A DNA stretch of 64,000 nucleotides, taken from contig CAJNOJ010000150.1 in NCBI GenBank assembly GCA_905250025.1, positions 1-64,000 on the forward strand, read 5' to 3'. Of this stretch, positions 36,867-47,935 are shown in pieces. The notes beneath the pieces are model-generated. The model saw nothing but the letters and a program-made list of their open reading frames with translations. It was not told where the DNA came from and did no database searches. Every line of letters begins with the position of its first letter. Position 1 is the stretch's first letter. The stretch is from Adineta ricciae (taxonomy: Eukaryota > Rotifera > Eurotatoria > Adinetida > Adinetidae). Made by a program: the position numbers and the translations under genes.

Positions 36867-37376
36867 TCAATGGAGAAATTCATTTTCATAAATATGTTCA
36901 TCTTGTGGTAAGGCAATCCATTGCAATGTTTCACCGCCGAAGATGAATGGAGATTTTGTTTCCGAATTATCTGTTTGGGTGATCTCTTCCGACGTTTTCG
37001 TCTTCACAGTCCGTAGATTTTTCAATACTTTTGTAAATTGTTTCATAGAAAAGAAGCATGATGGTGTTGAGGTTGTTCGATCATTCACAACTTGTTCGTA
37101 TTGCTTTTGGATTGTTTCGACATTGTCGAGTATTTGCTGAAGTGTATAGTTCTTCTTGTTCATTGAACGGATCGAAGCTGTTCGATTGTTATAAATGACT
37201 TTCGATTGTCGTGGAAGACTAGTGTCGATATGAGCTAGGCGATCATAAATGTGTTCATCAGTGGAAGAAGAAGAAGAAGAGATGGGTGACGATGAGGTAA
37301 TCATATTTTGTGGAGAAATATTAACATAGATATCCACAGCGGTTGAATGATGGTTGTCGATACGTACGTGAATCAT
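36867..37376 (-). CDS. Unrecognised 169-residue protein with two DEHIY motifs
   Basis: Single exon from an ATG at 37376. A Ser-rich start (ITSSSPISSSSSSTDEH) leads into DEHIYDRLAHI. A K/T-rich middle (FTKVLKNLRTVKTKTSEE) follows, and the tail repeats the motif as DEHIYENEFLH at the very end. Two acidic-tyrosine motifs of this kind are typical of kinase or SH2 docking sites, but that is inference. No membrane span. Not recognised. Confidence 0.5.
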   Translation of the reverse strand: MIHVRIDNHHSTAVDIYVNISPQNMITSSSPISSSSSSTDEHIYDRLAHIDTSLPRQSKVIYNNRTASIRSMNKKNYTLQQILDNVETIQKQYEQVVNDRTTSTPSCFFSMKQFTKVLKNLRTVKTKTSEEITQTDNSETKSPFIFGGETLQWIALPQDEHIYENEFLH

Positions 37377-37915
37377 TTTATGCGATGAAATGAATGAGTG
37401 TGAAGACAGGTGTGTGCATTCATACTATCGATTGACATAATTGAAGAAGGAAGGAAAGAATTCGTCGTCAGATGCTCAACAAATTTCGCTTTCCTATTCG
37501 TCGATCGTTAAGGAAAAAAGAGAGAAAGGTGTCATAACGAGCTAAATATTACAATGATGTACAAGCAGATGGATCGATTCGTTGAACGAGAAAAGAAAAT
37601 TATCTTTGCTCTCGTTGTTGTTGTTGTTGTTTTCTTTCCTTCTCTCTCTCTCTCTTCATCATCCGGTTTCTCATAATGACACATCGAAATAGGAAATGGT
37701 TGTCTAGTGATTATTAGCAATTGAAAGAAAACATGAATATTCACACAATTGATCTCCTGGTGATGTGTAAGAGTTAATTGAGTTCAATTCTCAAAAGAAT
37801 AGAGGTGTCAAAAAGCAACTGAGTATTCTTCGCGCAGAAAATATCAAACTGTTCAGTCCGAGATTTTGTCTCACAAGAAAACATCGATCTTGCGTGTCTC
37901 TGATTGCTCTTCTTC
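37377..37915. other. Intergenic region
   Basis: About 540 bases with a CTCT run near 37641-37655 and a GTT repeat near 37613-37632. No exon recognised. It lies between two divergent orphan genes. Confidence 0.35.
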
Positions 37916-37917
37916 AG
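37916..37917 (+). promoter_or_regulatory. Candidate trans-splice acceptor before an orphan gene
   Basis: CTCTTCTTCAG ends two bases before the ATG at 37920. Such tight spacing is expected of a spliced-leader acceptor. Confidence 0.4.
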
Positions 37918-37919
37918 AC

Positions 37920-38861
37920 ATGTCCCGTATTTCACCTGCTACTGTGAACATAAAAGAAATGGTAGATAATTGGCTAGAGCAGATGCATATGTGCACACGA
38001 ATTTCTCAGTTAGATTAAATGGTTTAACGTAGAAAGCGATGTTAGATTGTTGCTGAAAACAATACAACGTAAACTTATTATCTCATCTTTGATTTCTCAA
38101 ACTATTCGTTGAATATCGATGGTCAATAAACACAATCAGTCGATCTTGCGTTGCAAGAAAATTATCAGTTCAAACAGTCGTTATTTTTTTGACAAATAGT
38201 TTGTCTTTGCATACATGTTTAGTGTATATCCAATTCTAGATAATACGAGTTTGATTTCAATTGTTTCAGCATATCAAAATTATCACGTGCATAACAACGC
38301 ACAGAATCGGACGGTATTATAACTGAATTGTTCTATGCAACTTGTTTAATAATCTTGAATGACGATAAAGATGAAAGTGGAAAAGACCTTTTATTTTACG
38401 CAGATGTTTTCCCAAAAAATGATTTACGACCTGTTTATTGTTAGATTGCATTCGGATACGAGTTTGTGCTATTGGAATTAATACGTTTAACCATCTGATT
38501 AAAGTTCTATATGAAAAACTTCGGTTTCATCGACGACAGATATATGAATCGAGAATCGCAGTACAATTTGACAGATCGATGTTCCCAATTAGATCGTTTT
38601 ATCATTTACTGCTATTGAGATGATTTCAAGACAAAATCAGAAATTTAAATATGTACGTCGAGAAATAAGCAAAGAAAATTTGAAAAGAGCTGTATAAATG
38701 CAGTGTGGAGTACGGTACTTAATCGTGTGAGCATTTGGCCATTAAGAATGCGGAACCATGCGAGTCCGTTGGTCATTCGACACACCCAGAGCAAACAATC
38801 CAGCCCGGAACCGAACGAATCTCGTATCATGTGGAATCGTCGTCCGAGAATTAATCAATGA
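37920..38861 (+). CDS. Unrecognised intron-rich gene of about 145 residues
   Basis: No exon is longer than about 200 bases, but they chain in frame. Exon 1 starts MSRISPATVNIKEMVDNWLE; a small exon (LLLKTIQ) follows; then one from about 38303 encoding SDGIITELFYATCLIILN and ESGKDLLFYADVFPKNDL; then FYMKNFGFIDDRYMNRESQ; and a last exon with SCINAVWSTVLNRVSIW that ends at 38861. An AATAAA follows 32 bases after the stop, and an acceptor lies two bases before the ATG. Both support a real + strand gene. The first donor (AT|GTGCAC) and the CCT|GTTTAT donor are weak. No family recognised; no signal peptide. Confidence 0.45.
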
Positions 38862-38892
38862 CGAATAACAAATCGAAAAGACTTTTATTTTC

Positions 38893-38898
38893 AATAAA
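38893..38898 (+). terminator. Poly(A) signal of the orphan gene
   Basis: AATAAA 32 bases after the stop at 38861. Confidence 0.45.
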
Positions 38899-39785
38899 AA
38901 GGGCAGTGTTAATTATTAGGCTAAGGGCACTTTTATTTCCAGTAAGATGGAAATATATACTATAATTGTAAATCAATATTTGATCGACGATATTCTGTGT
39001 TTAGGTTTTCTCTCTCTCTGTTGATTCGCGATGTTCGATTAGAGAATTTTCAACTAATATACTTTACTCTAACCGGGAATGGTACACAATCAAAAATGAT
39101 ATTCCAAATACAATACACTGACACATTGAAGATAAAGCGATAGATTTCTATCCGTTAATAGTTTATCAACAAATTACAAGAAAATTATTTTCAACAAGAA
39201 GACGGCACCGCTTAATTGATCAACTTTCTTATTGATCAAATTAACTGTAAAATACGTTCAAATTTAATTTAAATTTAGTCACAACAGTATTTGGCTGAAT
39301 GTATCCTTAACTATGAATTCACGTTTACAATTGAGCTTCGCGTTGATATATGCTCAGAATATATAGTTTATGACATTCTATAGATGTCGTTCTTTGTCGA
39401 AAGTCTGCCACTGCTTCTTTCCTATTGCATACATTTGAAAATAATAATTATGACAGAAAAGAAACAATTGTGATTATTTTTTTTGCTCAATAAATATCAA
39501 ATACCTTAACAGTATACACTACGTGACTCATTCGCTCATCTTGCTTTTCTTCCGAATAGATAGACAAATCTCTGCTAAACATGAGCAAAGGATAAATACA
39601 TATGTCATGCGTCTTTGTGTCTCTAGCATTACACATTGATGTGCCATTGTGTCAAACGAAGCTCAATCGCTGTCAAGAGTTTTGATTATTAAAGGGGTTC
39701 ATTGATTGACCTTGATAATATATTTATGTTTATTTTTAGAGAAAAAAAAGATTTGATTTTTTTTTCGTCTGGAAAGTTTTAAGAA
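38899..39785. other. Intergenic region upstream of GOLPH3
   Basis: About 890 bases, strongly AT-rich, with no exon-like frame. A TATTTTTAG acceptor (about 39738) lies 46 bases before the GOLPH3 ATG. Presumed promoter and 5' untranslated region. Confidence 0.35.
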
Positions 39786-40956
<1,171 letters not shown>

Positions 40957-41807
40957 AGAGCAACTTGTCTCTCGCTTTGCACATTCTATTCAATCGATCG
41001 AAACGGATTTTTAACTTTATTAATTTTCTTTTGTCCTCTACTTTGGCTGCTATAAGTTTTCTTCTTTTCGTCTTGCTTTCGATACAGTGAAGTACTATGT
41101 TCAAATCTGGACGACAGACGGTTTTATTTATGTAAAAGACATATAAACTCTCGTTTTCGCCGACGCGTCAACACAGCAGATCTCTCGGTATTTTTTCCTT
41201 CAATGTTCAATTCAAGTTCACATATCTCCTTAGCTTTGTCTTCAATTTTTTCTTTCTTTCTGTGATAAATATGCACAAGATGTATAAGAAAACTAAAATA
41301 AAAAAAACAGTTAAAAACACAAAAAAAAGGACTTGTTTTTCTTCCGTTTTTCTCTTCTCTTATTTTTTTTTCAGCGACAGAATGAGAGAAGCTCGTATAC
41401 AGCAGCGTACTTTTTCGCTTGTTTGTTCTTCACTCGTTCCATAGCAACGCTAGACAGTGAGTCATATTTCGATGAATAAACTATCAGATGGGAAGAAGGC
41501 CGTTTCCCTCTGATTTATTTACTTCAGTTACTTTCGAAACTGAAGCAAATCTTCGATTTTTATACACAGATATGCGCGTATGAATGTGCGTAGGCGATTA
41601 ACGTCAATATGCGAGACGAGTAAGCAATGCAAGTGACGTCAGAACAGACTACGAAAAGTATCCGCGTATAAAGAAACCAATAGAAACCATGAGTTCAGTT
41701 GTTACGTCAAACAGTGTTTTTTCTCGACAATGTTTTCGTTTTTTTTTCAGATGAAAATTATAGTTTTGCTATCATCCGATTAGTACATTTCATACTTGTC
41801 AGAAGAG
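40957..41807. other. Intergenic region between GOLPH3 and NUDT9
   Basis: About 850 bases with A-rich (41276-41330) and T-rich runs. No exon recognised. A strong acceptor (T8 tract plus CAG) ends at 41750, 57 bases before the NUDT9 ATG, and is followed by a ten-codon upstream frame beginning at its first ATG. Confidence 0.4.
41749..41750 (+). promoter_or_regulatory. Candidate trans-splice acceptor of NUDT9
   Basis: TTTTTTTTCAG ends at 41750 with no upstream coding exon. A short upstream ORF (MKIIVLLSSD, stop at 41783) follows and could dampen translation. Confidence 0.4.
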
Positions 41808-42951
41808 ATGGGTCAATTTCTTTCTCGTTTTAATATTCACTTACACACTCGTATGCATCAATACGAGAACAATCTGATACCAATTCATTACAAGTGTCGT
41901 AATTGTGGTATGCCATGTGATAAATCGAAGTCAGAAACGACGTGTGTCAATGCAAAATATACCCGAACAGGTACGAAGGAGCAACCGTTGGTTAATCGAA
42001 CGGTTGTACCAGATAATAAAGTTCGTTGGTCAACATCTTATGATTATCATCCAGTTGAATTCACATCCGAAAAAGTTAAAAACTCAACGAAGGAATATGT
42101 TGATCGCGATCCTCGATTCGATTTAAGTGTAACAATTCCATGGAATCAAGATGATCGTTTGTGCGATAGAAGATCATATCATGGTATCTACAAAATCGTT
42201 GGGCGTGTCCCACAAAATCCATGTGGACGAACGGGTATCACCGGACGAGGACATCTGGGTATGTTAGAAGTACGTCTAGACAACAAATCAAGTAATACGA
42301 TTTTCCTTTCATAGGTCATTTTGGTCCTAATCATGCTGCCGATCCGATTGTCACACGTTGGAAACGGGACGCCAATAATGAAATAGTTATACATCCAACA
42401 ACGCGAAAGCCTGTTTTACAATTTGTCTGTATATTACGGAAAGATACTCGGGAATACGCTATACCGGGTGGAATGGTTGAGAAAAAAGAAAAAGTTACCG
42501 ATACGTTACAACGCGAATTTCATGAAGAAACATTGAATTTTCCAGATATGAATGAACGCGACAAGCAAAAATTACTAGCAACAATAAAAGATGTTTTCGA
42601 AAATGGTGGTATTCGAATCTATTGCGGTTATGTTGATGATCCAAGGTACTCCAAATCTTTCATCCCATGGATTTCGTTGTAATCAGTTTATTTTATTTAG
42701 AAATACAGATAATAGTTGGATGGAAACAACAGGTATACATATCTCGATAGAAGATCGATTCCTATTTTGTTTTCCATGTAGCATACAATTTTCATGATGG
42801 CAGCAACGAACATCTGGCATTGATCAATGTTCACGGTGGAAGTGACGCTTTAAGTGCGTTTTGGCACGATCTAGGTTCGGAAACACCGTTGTATGCAAGT
42901 CACGCCGAATTTTTGAAGAACGTCGCCGATATTCATCTAGCACACTGGTAG
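41808..42951 (+). CDS. NUDT9: NUDT9-type ADP-ribose pyrophosphatase
   Basis: Hydrolyses ADP-ribose to AMP and ribose 5-phosphate. The first ATG in frame is at 41808 (MGQFLSRFNIHL). The N-terminal NUDT9 lobe shows YKCRNCGMPCDKSK with a CxxC pair, VRWSTSYDYHPVEF, and YHGIYKIVGRVPQNPCGRTG. The catalytic lobe has PGGMVEKKEKVTDTLQREF followed by HEE, an intact Nudix box: the REFHEE triad is present, unlike the degenerate RIL form of the TRPM2 channel. It ends LKNVADIHLAHW at 42951. Four exons; a small one at about 42700-42732 is clear. Start MGQFLS could be myristoylated, which is unusual for this family. Confidence 0.9.
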
Positions 42952-43270
42952 ATAGAAAAGCGATCTTTGTTCAAAAAAAATATATATATTTACGTCTGTG
43001 TCTGATACATTCACTGTATAGCTTAATTAGCTATTTTTCTGGCATGAGAATGAATGAATGAATAAATACACATTATTAATTGTTTCAAACAAAGCATAAA
43101 AAATCATTTGCGAGCAGGCAAAGCACTTCTTTCGTCGTTTTGTATTCTTGATCGTCAATGAGTGTAACTATTTGTTCTTTTTCTCGTGTTTAAACATTCG
43201 ACTTGACGAACATTTGCATATGTAAAAAAGCTTTCGATGTGCTTATTTGTGTTTCTTTTTTCAAAAATCT
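42952..43270. other. Convergent 3' region
   Basis: About 320 bases between NUDT9 (+) and a small minus-strand gene. Contains the NUDT9 poly(A) signal at 43061. Confidence 0.45.
43061..43066 (+). terminator. Poly(A) signal of NUDT9
   Basis: AATAAA 110 bases after the stop at 42951. Confidence 0.5.
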
Positions 43271-43578
43271 TTATTCTTGAAAATATTCAAAATGTCCTGG
43301 CTGATTCGCTTGTACATCGTTCATGTCTGGCAGTAATCGTTGTTCTGTATCGAGATACCTGTATGTAACTAAAGAACCAAGTGCAGCACCAGCTGCAACG
43401 GATGTGAAGATCGCTATTGGTCTTATCGAACGAAGTAAATAGCCGAATAAACCGCCGCTTGTAAATGCGAATGCTAACAAAAGTATGCGTACGCATGTCA
43501 ATTGTTTTGCGGCGGTTTTGTTGCTGTTGGCTACTTACTCATGGATTTTTGCCAGTCAATATTTTGGTAGTCAGACAT
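43271..43578 (-). CDS. Small two-segment membrane protein (COX20- or MICOS10-like)
   Basis: Two exons. The start MSDYQNIDWQKSM at 43578 is followed by a short intron; the acceptor TTGTTAG joins in frame to AFTSGGLFGYLLRSIRP. About 80 residues with two short hydrophobic, glycine- and alanine-rich segments (SGGLFGYLL and IFTSVAAGAALGSLVTY) separated by a basic turn. This hairpin plan fits small mitochondrial inner-membrane proteins such as COX20 (cytochrome oxidase assembly) or MICOS10 (cristae). The RYLDTEQR after the second segment looks a little more like COX20. Both names are inference. Confidence 0.5.
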
Positions 43579-43665
43579 TGAGAAAGCGCAAAGGTAAAAA
43601 AAACTGAAATACAATCGAACGCGCTTTATTGTTAGAAGGAGTAAAAAGAAGAGAAAGATTGTTTT

Positions 43666-44412
43666 CTACTGTATTAAGCAATCATCGCATTGATCGAGAT
43701 TTGTTAGTCGTTGATGCATGAGATCTACGCGTTGTTGAAGATCAGTGATTTGAATAGAATTTGTTGATAAACGACGGGTGGTGGAGAGATCTGTAGTAAT
43801 ATCGTGTAATGGGAGAGTATCTAAAATCCAACTGAATGATCATATGACTTGAAGTGTTGGTATTTACTGTTGAGCATATGGATCGATGTAACCGGTTGAG
43901 TGAGGAGAGTTTTCGCATAATCAAATAATGATTCCAGCTCAGTGATATTCGACGACAGATCAACTAGCAAGGCATTTTCGTCTGCATTCTACAAATAAAA
44001 TAGAGTACTGCGTTAACCGATTATTTTACATCGTACTTTTTCTTCAGCTTGTATAGTCTTTTCAAGTGAATTTGCTTGTTGTTCATAAACTAGACGAAGC
44101 TGAGAAATGATAATCATAAGAATGCGATTCGTACGATTATTTTCTACTGACTAAATCGTTGAACTGATCAGCCTGTTGACGAGAATTTAGAGATTTCAGT
44201 GATAGAAGATGATTTGTTTGTTCGAGAATCGAATCATTTTCTTGTTGTTTCTTCAGATGGTTTATTTCTTTAAGCTATGAGAAATATCAAACAAGATTTT
44301 TGGGTTACAAAGGCAAATTGAATACGTTTTCTCGGCAGATTTGTTTGGCGACCAAAAGTTGTCCTTCAATTCGGCGAATCTCGCGTTCAATGTCTTCATA
44401 CTTTCGAGCCAT
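43666..44412 (-). CDS. Small coiled-coil protein, unrecognised
   Basis: An ATG at 44412 starts MARKYEDIEREIRRIEGQLL, a clean heptad helix. Further short exons add KKQQENDSILEQTNHLLSL, LRLVYEQQANSLEKTIQAE, LSSNITELESLFDYAKTLL and QITDLQQRVDLMHQRLTNL, ending QCDDCLIQ at 43666. About 190 residues, almost all helix with leucine and glutamine heptads. It could be a small subunit of a centrosomal, dynactin or lysosome-positioning complex; nothing decides between these. Confidence 0.55.
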
Positions 44413-45485
44413 TCTTATATCTATTTCGAAAAATTCTTCCAATAAATAACGAGATCAATGATTCATTCTCATAGTCTTTGTTTACTCTATTTGCACAAAA
44501 CACACTCGAAGTAAATCACCGTTGACAGTTCATGTTCTTAGACTATCAAGTTAAGAAAAACATCTAACGAGCAAATGAAATTAGATTATTTCTGATTTGT
44601 TCTCGAGATGAAAGAAAAACTGTACTTGAGCATCACTATCAGCTATGGTATTCCTTCTTGTTATTCTTTACTGAAATGTAATCTAGGCCTGTGCTCAGCC
44701 ATTAAAGTATATTGATATGACGTTTGAAAAGAAACCTGGATATAAATGTCATGAAGGAATACGAAATTTCGTACCGAACGAGGAAGTTATACTTTATCGC
44801 TCGCACTTCTCGTTGGTAACAATTGTAATTACGTATCTGAAAATTACTTCGAAATGACTTTTTCTTTTGTCTAGATCATGTTAACTTTTCAGGAAAACGT
44901 AAGCACATATTCCGAAGGTTCTTAAAATAATTCTTTGATGTTTCAGTAACAAACTTTGCGTACATTTTTTGCCAATGAATAATGTGCTTCAGTGCAATTA
45001 TCAAGAGTTTGTGGCAATTCACGTGGAAACCAATATTTGTTGGGCGTATTTCTCATTTATTTGTCATAGTGTAACACGACATCCTGACAGAAAAAAGTAT
45101 GTTGTCAACCGCAAATTCGACCGACATGACTTACGATTGTCACATATGTTATAATCAACGATAGCATCTGCCACAATTAAATAGAGTGAGCGGAGCATGG
45201 AACCTGACTAGAAAACATTTTGAAATAGTAAATGCGATTCTGTAATCAAGTTTGTTGGAAAAAGTGTATTCGAGACGTTTGATTAGTGGATGATTGATGA
45301 ACCAGAGAAAAGTCAATGCTTAGAAAAGTATGAACAGTCTATTGATTATTCAACAATGAGAAAATCTTTTTTCAGAAGATTTCGAAATTTATAAGACATA
45401 TTAATTCCCGAAGCTTCATCAGGAACTTTTCCTGGTCATTGATTAGCCGCTTAATCTAATACCCGTATCTTTTTGTAACAATGTT
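44413..45485. other. Stretch without a resolved gene
   Basis: About 1.07 kb. Minus-strand splice-like signals are seen near 45090 and 45170 (a short exon and a TTCTGTCAG acceptor), but I could not chain them into a gene. The + strand frame at 44969 lacks support. It contains the promoter of the coiled-coil gene. Confidence 0.3.
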
Positions 45486-45956
45486 TCACATTTGAAGTCT
45501 TTCTGCTCCGCGTACGAAGAACAAAATAACAGTTGGAGATCCTACATCTCCATGACTAACAAATGATGTTAATACTTTCTCGTCAAAATACCAATTGATT
45601 GTTAATTCAATATTCTCGACAAGACAACATCCTGGTGTTTTCTCACAAAGATCAAAAGTACGACTATGATTATTGATTACGTTCTCGGAATAGTAATCGT
45701 CGAGCTTGTCAACAAACTAAGTACAGTTGATCCTCGTACCTGTAGGTTCATTCAGTAGTCACTTGACAGTAAATTATAGTCATGAAAACGTGACATATCT
45801 ATCTTAATGAAAACTCTCCGTGTTGCTCTTTCACTTCTTGAAATATTAATCGTGTGTTCATTTGTTATTAATCAATCCCGGAGGAAATCTGTCAATATTA
45901 CATTTTCAACAAAATCAGCCGGTTCTTTCTTCTGCGAATCGATATTTGTCGGATGA
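45486..45956 (-). CDS. Unrecognised gene, last two exons (N-terminus unresolved)
   Basis: The last exon (45716-45486) has a 76-codon frame with no ATG: FVDKLDDYYSENVINNHS, a cysteine cluster CEKTPGCC, and LTINWYFDEKVLTSF, ending GAERLQM. The preceding exon (45956-45902) encodes HPTNIDSQKKEPADFVEN after a good TTTCAG acceptor and splices in matching phase. A further open stretch near 46080-46200 (RCQLDLTDSLLKQSDVE) may belong to it but no donor fits. Composition and acidic/cysteine pattern are coding-like. Family unknown. Confidence 0.35.
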
Positions 45957-46562
45957 CTGAAACATGTTCGATGCATTCAGTTCACACTAATCTTCTGATT
46001 TTCTAATTAAATGTCAAGAAAACAAGCGTGTATATATCGAAATGTATCGTCGAGCGTACCACTATTATGGTCTCAATTGACATTCAAGAAAAGCTATTAA
46101 TGATTTTCTTTTCGAATTGACAAGAAGTATCTGCGATCTCAACATCTGATTGTTTGAGCAAAGAATCTGTCAAATCGAGTTGACAGCGTGCATGCTGTTT
46201 GTTTCTCCTTTTCTTTTGATAGCACAATAAATAAAATATAATTAATTATTTATCTATATAGATATGCGAAAGAAAATCTCCGCAATCATATGTTTCTCTC
46301 TCTTTCTATCATCGACAGTCGTAATCAATAATTAAAAATGTACCACTTTTTATCGAAGTGCGTAGTGAAGATGGAAAGCAAGAAGTACTACTACTATAGT
46401 AGTCAACTGGTTGAATATATGAGAATCGACGTCATTGTTCTCGATTTAGCACGGAAAGTCATTTCTTCTCTTTATCAGCGTTTTGACTTTTTTCCTTCCC
46501 ATTCGTCATTATTTGCGATTAAATTACCGAAGTATACAAACACCCACCATTGACATACACAC

Positions 46563-47605
46563 TTATTTTGCAGCTTCTTCACACTCGCTAATCGATTCAT
46601 TAAAAATCTCGATAATTGCTGCTTTTTCATCTGAGCAATACCATTGAATAGAGGAGCAAACGAATACAAGTTTGCTCTAGTTTTCCTCTTTCTACTCCCA
46701 GGACTGAGCCAGGAAAAACGTGCAAGTAAAGAAAAGTCGCAATTGTGTTTCATTGACCTGGTTTTTATTTCTCGCAATAGATTAAGCGTAAATATAGCGA
46801 TGGAATCAAATTAATACAGAAAATTTTCTTTTTTTACACCCAGTTTCGATCTTCAGCATGAGTTTAGACGACGTTCCTTTCTCTTCATGCATAGCCTTTA
46901 GCACAGCATCAATTTTACTTGGTAATTTAGATTCTTTAAGTACTATTATGTCTAGATGTGCTCGATTTATACTATTATGCATCTACTTTCGCTGCTTCAT
47001 TTGCATATCTCCATACTTTTTTGTTGTAGTGTACAGCCGTTTGACATTTGACGACAAGATAGATCTTTTGGTGACTTAGGTAGGAACGATTGTCTTTTTA
47101 TGAGAATGTCTGATACACTATGCACTCTATGACATATTTCTTTCCGCCGAAGGATAAATTTGCTAAAAAAAAACGAATATTGTTCGGATTGTATTTCAAC
47201 ACTGCTTTCTGTTCGACAAATGAGAATCAATGATTGTTGTACGCTGATAATTTGCGTGTCAACAGACCTAAAATACTTGGCGAGCGGACAATTATGTTCA
47301 TGACAACCTTGAACGATGTTTTTCCTTGTCTTTGTTGACTTTCATTTCTTCTGCAAGAAAACAAATCAACCTTGCCCGACTAATGATGTTTGCTAGGTAG
47401 ATTTGCATGCTGGTTAACAAACATATCTTAGTTTGATTCTTCGCTATATCAATAAAAGCGACCTGTTAACTAGATGTTTATTTCGATGAATGCGATGATT
47501 AGGTAAAGCTCGTGTGTGTTTTATTAGATCCAGAGAGGAGAATTTTCGCTGGCACATTTTATGACGAGACGCGAACACGACAGGAAAGATGAGAGAGCGA
47601 AACAT
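46563..47605 (-). CDS. Unrecognised intron-rich protein with a mitochondrial-type N-terminus
   Basis: A gene assembled from short exons. The start at 47605 reads MFRSLIFPVVFASRHKM, rich in R, S and hydrophobics without acids, as in mitochondrial presequences. It runs through LIKHTRALPNHRIHRNKHL to a donor at AACAG|GTCGC, joins in phase to NESQQRQGKTSFKVVMNIIV, and after one uncertain junction reaches SPKDLSCRQMSNGCTLQQK. The exons THLDIIVLKESKLPSKIDAV with LKAMHEEKG and then GKLVFVCSSIQWYCSDEKAA join with correct phase across introns of about 57 and 165 bases. It ends ECEEAAK at 46563. The middle junction (about 47170-47280) has alternatives. No family recognised. Confidence 0.45.
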
Positions 47606-47935
47606 CGCGTAAGCAGCTCAATATTAATTTTTTTTGTTAATACGCACTATCCTCTCTCGTCTTTTGTTGTCTGTTTTTCTCTATTCTTTTTTCTGCGCTT
47701 TTGCACGATACGACGCCCGACTTCTTTTCTCTTCCTATGGCAAATATCATGAACTAAATGGTTACATAAATTTTCAAGTTATCTGACTTCGTTATTATTT
47801 TTAGATTGAAGAACTATTAACATCCGTTTACTGATGTCCGCATCGAACGCTCGCTTGAAAAGAAACCTCGAAGATGTCTAATGTGATCATTACTTATTTT
47901 CAACTAAAGCTTGTCAGTCTCTTTTGAACTTCTCC

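Noticed and set aside
38645-38830. Minus-strand 61-residue frame and a tRNA-like patch near 38800
   Set aside because: It is the shadow of a + strand exon; no cloverleaf with a proper T-arm could be drawn.
46475-46777. Minus-strand 100-residue frame
   Set aside because: Another frame of the same strand (ending ECEEAAK) fits splice signals and joins neighbouring exons; this one is its shadow.
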